This document shows positions 17,352 to 27,565 of a stretch of DNA of 64,000 nt, piece after piece (the stretch's first letter is position 1; each line of letters begins with the position of its first letter). The position numbers and the translations under genes are program-made. The stretch comes from Deltaproteobacteria bacterium. Its GTDB lineage: Bacteria; Desulfobacterota; Dissulfuribacteria; Dissulfuribacterales; UBA3076. The notes beneath the pieces are model-generated. The model ran no database searches. It was given only the letters and a program-made list of their open reading frames with translations, and was not told the DNA's origin. Where the stretch lies: contig JAGYNZ010000008.1 in assembly GCA_018399745.1 (NCBI GenBank), positions 21,998 through 85,997 of the forward strand, given 5' to 3'.

Positions 17352-18596
17352 ATGCTCAGTATATTTAAGCTTGCTATCCGGAATCTGCAACGCTATAGGC
17401 GACGAACCTTGCTTACCTCCGTTTTGATTACCCTGGGAGTGGTGGCGGTGCTGCTTTTCGTTTCCATATCCGGTTCCTTCAAGGCCATGATGATCGGTCA
17501 GATCACGGATTCTATGTTGGGCCACCTGCAGGTGCACCGCAAGGGATATCTTGCTTCCATTGACAGCCTGCCCCTGGACCGTAATTTGAAAGGCAAACAG
17601 GTTGCCGAGGTAAAGGAAATTCTGGAAGGCAATGATTGCGTGGAGGCCTATTCCATGCGTATTAAGCTCGGAGCGATGTTCAGCAATTTTTCAGAGACAA
17701 CCAGTATTCGGCTTAACGCGATAAATCCAAAACAAGAGATGCAGACAGTCCCCAGGCTTGCTGATCGCATCATCGAGGGGAAAAAGGAAGGCCTCCTTGA
17801 CAAGGGAGAAATCCTTGTCCCCGAACTTATTGCCAAGGGAATGAAGGTCAGGACCGGCGACACCATTGTCCTGGTTGCCACCAATAAGGATGGATCGGTG
17901 AACGGGCAGCCATTCGTGGTGCGCGGGATTCTGGAAGGTATTTCAGGGCCGGGCGGCCGGGATGGCTTCATACATCTTGACGATGCCGTGACCCTGTTGC
18001 GTATCGAGGGCAGAGAGATTAGCGAAATTTCCATACGTTTGAAAAGCATGGGTCTTATGAGTGAGGTGTTTGATCAGCTGGAGACCCGGCTTGGATCTAT
18101 TCAAGACAAAAACGGCAAGCCGGTCTTTGAAGTGCATACCTGGGAGAAGCTGTCGCCATTTTTTAATATAGCAGAGATGATTGACCTGATGACCTTTTTC
18201 ATCAAAATTATGTTGGTAGCCATCGTTTTGGTGAGTATTATGAACGTTATGATCATGGCTGTTTATGAACGTATCAACGAAATTGGCACCATGGCCGCCA
18301 TTGGGACCGTGCCTGGCAAGATTCTCTCTCTTTTTGTGGTGGAGGGTTTTCTGCTCGGCGTATTCGGCACTTTAATAGGTGTTGTTATCAGCCTTATCAC
18401 TATTGTCGCAATGAATACGGCCCAGATTAGTTTTAATTTCGGCCGTCAGGAAGGACTGCTTCTTTCGCCAACCATTGCCTTAAATGATGTGGTTACGGTC
18501 GCTGGAATTGTCATTACCATAGCCGTACTTGCCAGTCTGCAGCCAGCGTGGAAGGCTGCAAGGATGGACCCCATAACGGCCCTGCGTCATGTATAG
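17352..18596 (+). CDS. FtsX-like ABC transporter permease (LolC/E or MacB type)
   Basis: 414 residues: an N-terminal transmembrane helix (LLTSVLITLGVVAVLLFVSI), a periplasmic MacB_PCD-like domain of about 240 residues, and three C-terminal helices (about 276-300, 325-352 and 378-395), with the conserved NVMIMAVYERINEIGTM and AARMDPITALRHV at the end. This is the four-helix mechanotransmission topology. Together with the preceding ATPase it forms a complete exporter; the LolA-like and outer-membrane genes downstream suggest substrate delivery to the outer membrane. Confidence 0.92.
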   Translation: MLSIFKLAIRNLQRYRRRTLLTSVLITLGVVAVLLFVSISGSFKAMMIGQITDSMLGHLQVHRKGYLASIDSLPLDRNLKGKQVAEVKEILEGNDCVEAYSMRIKLGAMFSNFSETTSIRLNAINPKQEMQTVPRLADRIIEGKKEGLLDKGEILVPELIAKGMKVRTGDTIVLVATNKDGSVNGQPFVVRGILEGISGPGGRDGFIHLDDAVTLLRIEGREISEISIRLKSMGLMSEVFDQLETRLGSIQDKNGKPVFEVHTWEKLSPFFNIAEMIDLMTFFIKIMLVAIVLVSIMNVMIMAVYERINEIGTMAAIGTVPGKILSLFVVEGFLLGVFGTLIGVVISLITIVAMNTAQISFNFGRQEGLLLSPTIALNDVVTVAGIVITIAVLASLQPAWKAARMDPITALRHV

Positions 18597-18704
18597 ATCG
18601 TCAAGCAGACAGGTGAAAGGCGGAAGTTGATGAGATATAAAGCCGTTATATTTTTTGGCCCTTGTTTCCATACCTTCAGTTTAAAAGACTAAGTGGAGGA
18701 ACCT

Positions 18705-19106
18705 ATGAAAATTAGAAGTACGTCAACCAGCATTGTCAGTTTATTTTTGTTCTTTTTTTTGGGTCTTGCTATAATCGCTTCTGCAGATTCAATGAAAATT
18801 GCCGTTGCTACCAGCGGCCCTGTAAAAGATGCAATCATAAGCCAAAGGGCTGCCAGAACACCGTTTTTTCTATTTTTTGATGGCAAAGGTAATTTTATTG
18901 AGGCCCTAGAGAATCCTTTCTGCGATCAGTCTCGTAACGCTGGGCCAAGGGCGGCCATGTTTCTTGCAGACAAAGGGGTGAAGCTCGTTATAGCTGGTAG
19001 TATAGGGTCTAAAATGGGACAGGCCCTGAGGGACTATCAGATCGAATATAAAGAGGGGACCGGAGTTGCTTATGATGTGGTTCAATCAATTATTAAAGAC
19101 CGTTAG
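18705..19106 (+). CDS. Exported NifB/NifX-type (dinitrogenase cofactor-binding fold) protein
   Basis: 133 residues from the ATG at 18705, which has GGAGG 8 bases upstream; a GTG at 18693 would overlap that ribosome site. Residues 1-27 form a signal peptide (SIVSLFLFFFLGLAIIASADS). The mature part starts MKIAVATSGP and continues with ALENPF, NAGPRAAMFLADKGVKLVIAG and GTGVAYDVVQSII, the NifX/NifB C-domain fold (PF02579) that binds metal-sulfur clusters in other proteins. Such domains are normally cytoplasmic, so an exported copy inside a transporter operon is unusual. The substrate is unknown. Confidence 0.8.
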   Translation: MKIRSTSTSIVSLFLFFFLGLAIIASADSMKIAVATSGPVKDAIISQRAARTPFFLFFDGKGNFIEALENPFCDQSRNAGPRAAMFLADKGVKLVIAGSIGSKMGQALRDYQIEYKEGTGVAYDVVQSIIKDR

Positions 19107-19839
19107 CCGGATCATCATTCCTGCAGTTATTTTTTTCCTTTTTTTCTGTACAGCAGCCGTCCTTGCTCTGGATGGCAACGATATCCTGAGCCAGGTCGAT
19201 AAAAACATGCAGCCCCAGTCCTATGAGATGTACCGGAAGCTGATCAACATAGAGCCTGATGGCTCAAAAAAGGAGTTTGTACTTTATACGGTTAAGAAGG
19301 GACAGGACAAAATGGTGGCCTTGTTTATCTCGCCGGCCAGTGAAAAGGGCCGTTCCACTCTACGTCTGGGTGATAACATGTGGCTTTATATCCCTAATGT
19401 GGGAAGACCGTTACGCATCACCAGTCTTCAGTCAGTTGTGGGCGGGGTATTCAACAATTCCGATATTTTACGATTAGACTACAGTGTAGAATATAATGCG
19501 GAAAAGATAACCGATCAAGGTGATAACTATATGCTTGAACTAAAGGCCAAATCCTCCTCGGTTGCCTATAACCACTTAAAGATGAAGGTGGATAAAAAGA
19601 CCCTTTTGCCGGTCACTATCGAGTGTTATGCGGTCAGCGGCATGCTCATCAAGACCCTGCACTATACGAAAATCAAGGATTTTGGGCAAGGTATCGTCAG
19701 GCCGTCAATGCTTGAGACGGACAGCCCACTCCACAAGGGGTATCGGTCTGTAATGCTTTTTGCCAAAATCAACAAGAAGGAACTACCGGACGAGGTATTT
19801 ACCCTCAATTATCTGTCCAAGGTTGATGAATTGCGATAG
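19072..19839 (+). CDS. LolA-like outer-membrane lipoprotein-sorting protein
   Basis: About 255 residues with an N-terminal signal peptide (IIIPAVIFFLFFCTAAVLA). The mature protein shows the LolA_like pattern: a beta-rich lipoprotein-carrier fold with LYTVKKGQDKMVALFISP, KGRSTLRLGDNMWLYIPNVGR and DILRLDYSVEY. Proteins of this type carry lipid-modified or hydrophobic cargo across the periplasm beside ABC or RND exporters. The start at 19072 (or 19075) overlaps the upstream gene by about 35 bases and has GGAG at 6 bases; overlapping genes imply a single operon. Confidence 0.85.
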   Translation: MMWFNQLLKTVSRIIIPAVIFFLFFCTAAVLALDGNDILSQVDKNMQPQSYEMYRKLINIEPDGSKKEFVLYTVKKGQDKMVALFISPASEKGRSTLRLGDNMWLYIPNVGRPLRITSLQSVVGGVFNNSDILRLDYSVEYNAEKITDQGDNYMLELKAKSSSVAYNHLKMKVDKKTLLPVTIECYAVSGMLIKTLHYTKIKDFGQGIVRPSMLETDSPLHKGYRSVMLFAKINKKELPDEVFTLNYLSKVDELR

Positions 19840-21136
19840 CATAGGCCCCTGTCTCGTCGGCTTTTTGCTCGGTCTGCTTCTTCTCTCTACCGCTCTCCTG
19901 TATGCAGATGACAAATTCAGTTTTGAACTGGAGGAGTTTGAAAGAAAGACCTTGGAAAACGGAGGCTATGCAGAGCTGAAGTTTGAGCATATGGATATTA
20001 ACCATGATTCTGCTTTTGCCAGATTAAATCTAGATCAGCCTCGGTCGACACTTGATCGCTTATACGGCAGTCTTCAGATTGACGGTTATTACACCAGAAA
20101 AATAATTAGTTTCAATTGGGTTCTGAATGCCTATGCGCAGCAGGATAATCTGGGCTGGACTGATAAGGCAGATGTCTATGAGTCCTATGTAAACATTAAA
20201 CCGACGCCTGTTTTTACTGCAGGTGTCGGTAAAAAATTATACAGGTGGGGTACGGGCTATGCGTGGAATCCAATCGGCTTTATAAACCGTCCCAAAGATC
20301 CCAATGATCCGGAAGAGGCGATGGAGGGTTACATAACGACTGAAGTTGATTTAATAAAGAGCTTTTCTGGATCCTTACAGACCGTTGCTTTTACCACGGC
20401 TATTCTGCCGGTGTGGCAGGGAGTCAATGAAGATTTCGGCGAGATAAACAATGTGAATCTGGCGGCCAGACTTTATTTTCTGTATCGGGATACGGACATT
20501 GACCTGATTTTTTACACAGGGGACAGTCGTTCCATTTCTTATGGCCTGGATTTTTCCAGAAACCTGGCGCCAAATTTTGAAGTTCACGGAGAGTTTGGCT
20601 ATGTTCCCGATCAAAAAAGAGTAGTTCTGCAGGATGATGGCTCCGCCATGGTCCGGGAGAGTGCGGCACTTTCCTATCTCCTCGGTCTTCGCTATTTAAC
20701 GGAAAATGATATAACCGGTATTATTGAATATTATCACAATGATGCCGGATACACCGAAGAAGAGATGGAACGTTTTTTCCAACTTAGTTCAGACGGTGAA
20801 AACCAAGTCCTTGCATCAGGCAGTGATCTACTCCTTGAAAAGGCAAGAGACATGAGCCTGAAAAGTTATAGCAGGCCGCAAGCGGGACGTAATTATCTCT
20901 ATGCAAGATTTACTCAGAAAGAACCCTTTGATATTCTATACTTTTCACCCGGTCTTTTCACAATTATCAACCTTGATGACAAGAGTTACTCCATAAGTCC
21001 ACAGCTTGTTTACACTGGATTTACCAACTGGGAGTTAAGGCTGCGTTTTTCGTACCTTAATGGCGGGACATCCACTGAGTATGGCGAGAAAATGAACAGT
21101 AATAAGCTGGAATTGAGAGTTCGCTATTTTTTTTAA
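19826..21136 (+). CDS. Outer-membrane beta-barrel protein (DUF1302-like)
   Basis: 436 residues from the ATG at 19826, which overlaps the previous gene by 14 bases and has AAGG upstream. Signal peptide: CLVGFLLGLLLLSTALLYAD. The mature protein is rich in alternating aromatic and polar strands (YGSLQIDGYYTRK, WELRLRFSYLNG) and ends in LELRVRYFF, a C-terminal aromatic expected for BAM-inserted barrels. It resembles the barrels that accompany LolA-like carriers. It probably forms the outer-membrane end of the exporter coded by the four preceding genes. It is convergent with polA, 9 bases away. Confidence 0.75.
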   Translation: MNCDSIGPCLVGFLLGLLLLSTALLYADDKFSFELEEFERKTLENGGYAELKFEHMDINHDSAFARLNLDQPRSTLDRLYGSLQIDGYYTRKIISFNWVLNAYAQQDNLGWTDKADVYESYVNIKPTPVFTAGVGKKLYRWGTGYAWNPIGFINRPKDPNDPEEAMEGYITTEVDLIKSFSGSLQTVAFTTAILPVWQGVNEDFGEINNVNLAARLYFLYRDTDIDLIFYTGDSRSISYGLDFSRNLAPNFEVHGEFGYVPDQKRVVLQDDGSAMVRESAALSYLLGLRYLTENDITGIIEYYHNDAGYTEEEMERFFQLSSDGENQVLASGSDLLLEKARDMSLKSYSRPQAGRNYLYARFTQKEPFDILYFSPGLFTIINLDDKSYSISPQLVYTGFTNWELRLRFSYLNGGTSTEYGEKMNSNKLELRVRYFF

Positions 21137-21145
21137 GGGCACCGG

Positions 21146-23845
21146 CTATTTACTCTCAAGCTCGGCCCAATTAACTCCCCAGCCAATATCTACCTTCAGG
21201 GGCACGGCAAGATCCACTACGTTTTCCATGGTCTCTTTTACCATTATACTGATTCTTTTTATTTCTTTTTCCGAGGCTTCGATTATCAGCTCGTCGTGTA
21301 CCTGGAGCAACAACCTGCAAGGCATTTTTTCTGCTTGAATATTTGAATCAACTTCTATCATGGCCAGCTTTATTATATCTGCCGCGGTGCCCTGAATAGG
21401 TGTGTTGATGGCAGTCCTTTCGGCAAATTCTCTTACGGCCCTGACCCTGTTCTTAATGTCAGGGATATGGCGCCTGCGACCGAGCATTGTGGTGACGTAT
21501 TTCTGCTCCTTAGACTTTTCTATAGTTTCCCTTATATAACGTTTTACACCAGGATATTTTGCAAAATAGCGATCGATGAACTCCTTTGCCTGTTTATTTC
21601 CAGTGCCCAGTTCCTTTGCCAGACCATAGGCGCTTATTCCGTATATTATTCCGAAGTTAACTGTCTTGGCCGCTCTGCGCATTTCCGGCGTAACCAACTC
21701 TGGGAATACGCTAAAGACCTCTGCTGCGGTGATGCGATGAATATCTTCATTATTTCTGAAGGCATTTATCAGGGCTTCATCTCCGGAATAATGGGCGAGG
21801 ACTCTCAGTTCTATCTGGGAGTAATCTGCGGATAAGAGGAGGTTTCCAGGGGCAGGGATAAAAAGCGCCCTGATTCGTCTGCCTTCTTCTGTCCTGACCG
21901 GAATGTTCTGGAGATTAGGATCACTGGAGGAGAGCCTGCCGGTGGATGTGACAGTCTGATTAAAAGACGTGTGGACCCGACCTGTATCGGGGTTTACCAT
22001 CCTCTTTAATCCATCAACATAAGTAGACTTGAGCTTTGACAGATTTCTATAGATAAGGATTTGTTGCGGAAGCTCGTGAGATTGGGCAAGTTCCTTTAGT
22101 ACATCTACGTCTGTGGAATAACCAGTCTTCTTGCGGGTCTTTTTTATCTGAGGAAGCTTGAATTTTACAAATAATATTTCTGCCAGTTGTTTTGTAGAGT
22201 TTATATTGAATGGTTCTCCTGCAAGCCGGATAATTTTCTTATCCAGATCATATAGTCTTTGAGAAAATTCTGTTGACAGCGCATCAAGTCCTTCTCTATC
22301 AACAAGAATTCCAGACATCTCCATTTCAGCGATAATCCGTATCAAAGGCACTTCAACCCGCTCGAGCAGTTCCCACAAGCTGCTCTCTTTTAACCTTTTC
22401 CGCAGTGCAATGTGTACAAGAGAAGTTACGTGGACATCTTCACAGGAATAGTCCCTGGCAAGCGGTAGGGGCACATAGGCAAAATTTTTCACCCTTTTCT
22501 GTTTTTCAGTTACCTCTTTAAAGGATATCATGTGGTGCCCTAACACTTCTTGCGCTATCCCGGCAAGGTTATGACGACGTTTTGAGGGATTAAGGAGGTA
22601 AGAGGCCAACATCGTGTCCACGTATATCCCTTTCAGCTCCATCCCATGGTTGGCAAGGACAATCAGATCATACTTTATGTTCTGCCCGATTTTTTCGATT
22701 TTTCGGTCTGAAAATATCGGTCCCAGGACCTTGGCCACCTGAGATAAATTGAGTTGGGGTTCCTGGCTTTCGTGCCCAATAGGGATATAAGCGGCCTTTG
22801 GCGGTGTAATGCAGAGAGATATCCCGACAATCTTTGCCTTCATGGGGAATTCGCTCGTGGTTTCCGTATCGATGACTATTCTTGAAGCCTTCCGTGCCAT
22901 CTCTGCCCAGCGGACAAGATCTTTTTGGGATTGTATCAGCTCATACTCCTTAAATGAGATGGTCTGTTCCGGCACCATCTGGTCTAAAAAGCGGGTAAGA
23001 TTGAATTCTTTAAAGAGCCGCCTCAGTCTTTGCTGGTCGGGTGGATTTCTGCGAAATGAGTTAATATCAAGGGAGACAGTTATGTCGTCTGCAAGGCTTA
23101 CAAGCCTTCGCCAGAGGTCCAAGCGATCCTTGTGTAATTCAAGACGTTCTTTTATTTTTCCCTTTGGAAGTTCATCCAGTTGCCTGATAAGATTATCCAC
23201 TGAGCCATAATTCTTTATGAGTTTTAGCGCAGTCTTTAAGCCGATTCCGGGCACGCCAGGGATGTTGTCCGATATGTCGCCTGTCAGTGTCATTACATCC
23301 AGGAATTGAACCGGTTCAAGACCGAATCTTTTATAAAAGTTATCAAGATCTGTAACTTCATCTTTCATCGAATCCCATATGCTGACTTGTGGACCGATCA
23401 ACTGCAGGAGGTCTTTGTCGCCGGAAACAATTATAATATTCTGGTTACTGAGGCCCCGTGCCAGTGTGGCAATTATATCGTCTGCTTCATAGCCTTTTTT
23501 CTCGAGCTGTGTGAGACCCAGGGCATTTACTATTTCTTTTACATATGGAATCTGAACGCTCATATCATCAGGCATTGCAGGCCTGTTTGCCTTGTAATCG
23601 GTGTAGAGGTCGTGTCTGAAGGTAGTGCCTTTGGCGTCCCAAACTATAGCCACATATTCAGGATCCTTTTCCCTCAGAACCTTCCAGAGCATATTTGTGA
23701 GGCCGTATATTACCTTGGTGGGAAATCCATCATTGGCGGTCATGGGCTGACGTATGGCAAAGTAGGCCCTGTAAAGATACGAGCTGCCATCTATCAGGAA
23801 TAGCGGCGGGCTGGATTTTTTATTTTGCTGATCAAGCGCTGTCAT
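21146..23845 (-). CDS. polA: DNA polymerase I
   Basis: 899 residues with three domains. Residues 1 to about 290: 5'-3' exonuclease (LFLIDGSSYLYRAYFA, GYEADDIIATLA, VSGDKDLLQL). About 310-500: 3'-5' exonuclease with intact DEDD residues (VIDTETTSE, NIKYDLIVL and YSCED), so proofreading is likely active. C-terminal: polymerase motifs A (SADYSQIELRVLAHYS), B (RRAAKTVNFGIIYG) and C (QVHDELI). Normal length. It works in Okazaki fragment maturation and repair. It is a single gene on the minus strand, convergent with the outer-membrane protein gene. Confidence 0.98.
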   Translation of the reverse strand: MTALDQQNKKSSPPLFLIDGSSYLYRAYFAIRQPMTANDGFPTKVIYGLTNMLWKVLREKDPEYVAIVWDAKGTTFRHDLYTDYKANRPAMPDDMSVQIPYVKEIVNALGLTQLEKKGYEADDIIATLARGLSNQNIIIVSGDKDLLQLIGPQVSIWDSMKDEVTDLDNFYKRFGLEPVQFLDVMTLTGDISDNIPGVPGIGLKTALKLIKNYGSVDNLIRQLDELPKGKIKERLELHKDRLDLWRRLVSLADDITVSLDINSFRRNPPDQQRLRRLFKEFNLTRFLDQMVPEQTISFKEYELIQSQKDLVRWAEMARKASRIVIDTETTSEFPMKAKIVGISLCITPPKAAYIPIGHESQEPQLNLSQVAKVLGPIFSDRKIEKIGQNIKYDLIVLANHGMELKGIYVDTMLASYLLNPSKRRHNLAGIAQEVLGHHMISFKEVTEKQKRVKNFAYVPLPLARDYSCEDVHVTSLVHIALRKRLKESSLWELLERVEVPLIRIIAEMEMSGILVDREGLDALSTEFSQRLYDLDKKIIRLAGEPFNINSTKQLAEILFVKFKLPQIKKTRKKTGYSTDVDVLKELAQSHELPQQILIYRNLSKLKSTYVDGLKRMVNPDTGRVHTSFNQTVTSTGRLSSSDPNLQNIPVRTEEGRRIRALFIPAPGNLLLSADYSQIELRVLAHYSGDEALINAFRNNEDIHRITAAEVFSVFPELVTPEMRRAAKTVNFGIIYGISAYGLAKELGTGNKQAKEFIDRYFAKYPGVKRYIRETIEKSKEQKYVTTMLGRRRHIPDIKNRVRAVREFAERTAINTPIQGTAADIIKLAMIEVDSNIQAEKMPCRLLLQVHDELIIEASEKEIKRISIMVKETMENVVDLAVPLKVDIGWGVNWAELESK

Positions 23846-23987
23846 GTATAACTCGGAGCCTATATCTCATGGTAGTATCTCGTTAGGGAAAAGGCATTCT
23901 GTAAATATAACCCATTAACTGTTTTCAAAGGCCGGTTTGTTTGACTTTTTTAAATGATCTAAGTATCCTTAATGGCCGCAAAAGTAA

Positions 23988-25301
<1,314 letters not shown>

Positions 25302-25548
25302 ACGGACAGAATCGCCTTAAAAAAATCCATAAACTAGAGGGACTGAATTGACTGACATCTTAAACTATAATAGGTATTAAAGGGCTTGACTAGGTTGCGA
25401 TATGGAAATAACATACCGTGAAGTAAGGCAATTGCAAGAGGACTAGTTCGCATTCGGCTGGATGGATTTGTCATTGGGCGCTTTTCTGAAAAAAAGAAAA
25501 TTTATATATCTTAAATTAGTTTAAACAAAGGGAAGGGGGGTAAACTAA

Positions 25549-25986
25549 GTGAGACTAAAGAGTGTTTTTGAGAATAACGGTTTTATGCCTGCGAAATATA
25601 CATGCGACGCCGGTGACAATAGCCCGGAATTTATAATAGAAGATGTGCCTGAAAATACAAAAAGTTTTGCTATGACAATGGAAGACCGCGACTCTCCGAT
25701 CAGGGCTATGGTCCACTGGATTATCTTTAACATCCCAGCGGATACAAGAGAAATGAAAGAAAATAAGGTGCCTCAGGCAAGTATACAAGGTACAAATGAT
25801 TACGGGAAATGCAGCTATAAAGGGCCGTGTCCGGATTCTTCCATTCATAGATATGAATTCAAGCTATTTGCGCTAGACAGAGTCCTTGAGGTCGATGAAA
25901 GAACGAAAAAAGCTGAGTTAGAGAATCTAATAAGGGGCCGCACTCTGGCAGAAGCCGTATTAACTGGATTGTATTCAAGGGATTAA
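25549..25986 (+). CDS. YbhB/YbcL-family PEBP-like protein
   Basis: 145 residues starting at a GTG preceded by AAGGGGGG. The phosphatidylethanolamine-binding protein core is clear: YTCDAGDNSPEF, DRDSPIRAMVHWIIFNIPAD and YKGPCPDSSIHRYEFKLFALD, with the conserved DPD-like, H and GPCPP-type anion-pocket residues. Function in bacteria is poorly known; no neighbour gives a clue. Length matches the cytoplasmic YbhB group and there is no signal peptide. Confidence 0.92.
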   Translation: MRLKSVFENNGFMPAKYTCDAGDNSPEFIIEDVPENTKSFAMTMEDRDSPIRAMVHWIIFNIPADTREMKENKVPQASIQGTNDYGKCSYKGPCPDSSIHRYEFKLFALDRVLEVDERTKKAELENLIRGRTLAEAVLTGLYSRD

Positions 25987-26132
25987 AACGGCCGGGTATA
26001 CTTGATGGATTTTATGGGCATTTTCGACCTTCCTATCTTTGATATACAGGAAATCTGGCAATGATGCAGCCCATCTATCCGGAGATTGATGATACCGGAG
26101 CGGCAGCTAGAGACGTATTTTGCAAACGGTTT

Positions 26133-26164
26133 TAAAGAAAAAAGGCGACTTGTAAAGCCGCCTT
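26133..26164 (-). terminator. Rho-independent terminator of hsp20
   Basis: On the minus strand a 10-base stem (AAGGCGGCTT and AAGTCGCCTT, one mismatch, loop TAC) is followed at once by TTTTTTCTTT. It lies 36 bases past the hsp20 stop codon. The plus-strand side has a weaker T run, so it may also slow transcripts from the PEBP gene. Confidence 0.8.
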
Positions 26165-26199
26165 ACGGATTTTTGGAATATCGTCTGACTGGAGCAGCG

Positions 26200-26637
26200 C
26201 TATTTGATCTCAATCTGTTTTGCCTTCACCTCTTCCTTTTTGGGAAGGGTAATTTTTAAAACCCCGTTATCATAGGATGCCTTTATTTTTTCAGAATTCA
26301 CCGACACAGGAACCCTGATAGTCCTGGAAAAAGCCCCGTAATGAGTCTCGATGCGATGGTAATTCTCTTTTTTTTCCTCTGTTTTCTGCTTTTTTTCTCC
26401 CTTTATTGTCAACAAATCTCCACACAGAGATACGTCAATATCCTTAGACTCCATGCCCGGGATTTCTGCCTTTACGATAAGGGAATCCTTTGTTTCTGAT
26501 ACATCAACAGCAGGCATCCATTCCCCTTTCATGGGTAGAAACTCTTTTTCACCGGTCAAGTTTCCCCAAAGGTCATCCATCTCCCTTCTTAGATTGCTCA
26601 GTTCACGTAACGGTCTCCAAGGTGTAACCTCAAACAT
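26200..26637 (-). CDS. Hsp20/alpha-crystallin small heat-shock protein
   Basis: 145 residues. The alpha-crystallin domain is at about 40-135: PAVDVSETKDSLIVKAEIPGM, the GDLLTIKGEKK strand, HRIETHYGAFSRTIRVP and the family marker DNGVLKITLPK. The C-terminal I-X-I motif is IEI. It binds unfolding proteins without ATP. A near-perfect AAAGGAGG lies 9 bases from the ATG. A promoter candidate upstream has TTGACT and, further down, TACAAT, but no convincing heat-shock sigma box was seen. Confidence 0.97.
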   Translation of the reverse strand: MFEVTPWRPLRELSNLRREMDDLWGNLTGEKEFLPMKGEWMPAVDVSETKDSLIVKAEIPGMESKDIDVSLCGDLLTIKGEKKQKTEEKKENYHRIETHYGAFSRTIRVPVSVNSEKIKASYDNGVLKITLPKKEEVKAKQIEIK

Positions 26638-26875
26638 GGCATGAACCTCCTTTGTTTCGAGTTCGATTCATTGTATTTAAAAAGAAAATAAGTTCGAGGT
26701 TTTTTAAGTCAAGGAATTTTCCCACTCAATTTCATAATTTACAGATATTTTTTTGAATGCGATTATATCGGAAATAGATCTCGGTAACCTCTTTATTTGC
26801 CTGCTTAAGGAAAGTAGATATAATAAATGATATATTTAGTTGATATTGAGGAGAGGCCAAAGGAGATTGCGATGC

Positions 26876-27565
26876 ATGGCTGAACAAGCTGATAACAAAA
26901 GTCCGTTCACTCAACCTTTCAATATTAAAGACTGCGCACTTGTGGCTATGGCCACTGGTTACAAAGCCCAAAACTTAAGAGAATTTAAGGAGGGGCTGCT
27001 GAGAGTTCATGAAAGCAGCATATATCATCACTTTTGGGGGCGTTTTTTAGAGCCACAGTTTGACGAACCTGAGTACAATAATGATTTTGCATCATGGGTA
27101 TATCGTCGTCTTAACGAAAAGGCCTTGGCAGAAAAGCTGAGTGTTATTGACCCTACTGACTACGAAGATATTGATGCTATAAGGCATGATTTGGTGGAAT
27201 GTATAGAAGACGTCCTTTACGAAAATGAATTTGTGCCGTGGACAAGGGCCGATGAGCAATTTCATTTTGTTCGGTCTCAGATAGTGGTATTGGATACAGG
27301 ACGTTATATGGAGATACCGTCAGATTTGTCTTCCGCAGTGCCTGAAATGACAATCGGCAGCATATTTTACCACTTTATAGATGCCCGCAGGAGGACAGAA
27401 GATGGAAGCGACGACTTTAGCGCCTGGTTGACAGGATGGGGTGACATATATAATGATCTCAGACTTAAACTTATGGCTGTTGACCCGTTTTTTTCTTCTT
27501 TAAAAGAATTGCGTTTTCAGGTTACCCATGTGCTGGATGAATACTTTAGCGGAGGGAACTCATGA
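26876..27565 (+). CDS. DUF5752 family protein
   Basis: 229 residues from the ATG at 26876, with AAAGGAG about 9 bases upstream; the ATG four bases earlier stops at once. The protein is soluble and mainly helical, with family blocks KDCALVAMATGYKAQNLREF, SSIYHHFWGRFLEP and GSIFYHFIDARRRT. No catalytic motif was recognised. It overlaps the next gene (a TreT-like glycosyltransferase) by 4 bases, so it likely belongs to the same sugar pathway. The repeated YHHFW and FYHF segments suggest two related halves. Confidence 0.8.
   Translation: MAEQADNKSPFTQPFNIKDCALVAMATGYKAQNLREFKEGLLRVHESSIYHHFWGRFLEPQFDEPEYNNDFASWVYRRLNEKALAEKLSVIDPTDYEDIDAIRHDLVECIEDVLYENEFVPWTRADEQFHFVRSQIVVLDTGRYMEIPSDLSSAVPEMTIGSIFYHFIDARRRTEDGSDDFSAWLTGWGDIYNDLRLKLMAVDPFFSSLKELRFQVTHVLDEYFSGGNS

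Noticed and set aside
25402..25524. Possible eroded N-terminus of a GNAT acetyltransferase between purA and the PEBP gene (MEITYREVRQLQED then stop)
   Set aside because: Only about 14 residues look suggestive, followed by a stop and unclear sequence. Not enough to call a pseudogene.
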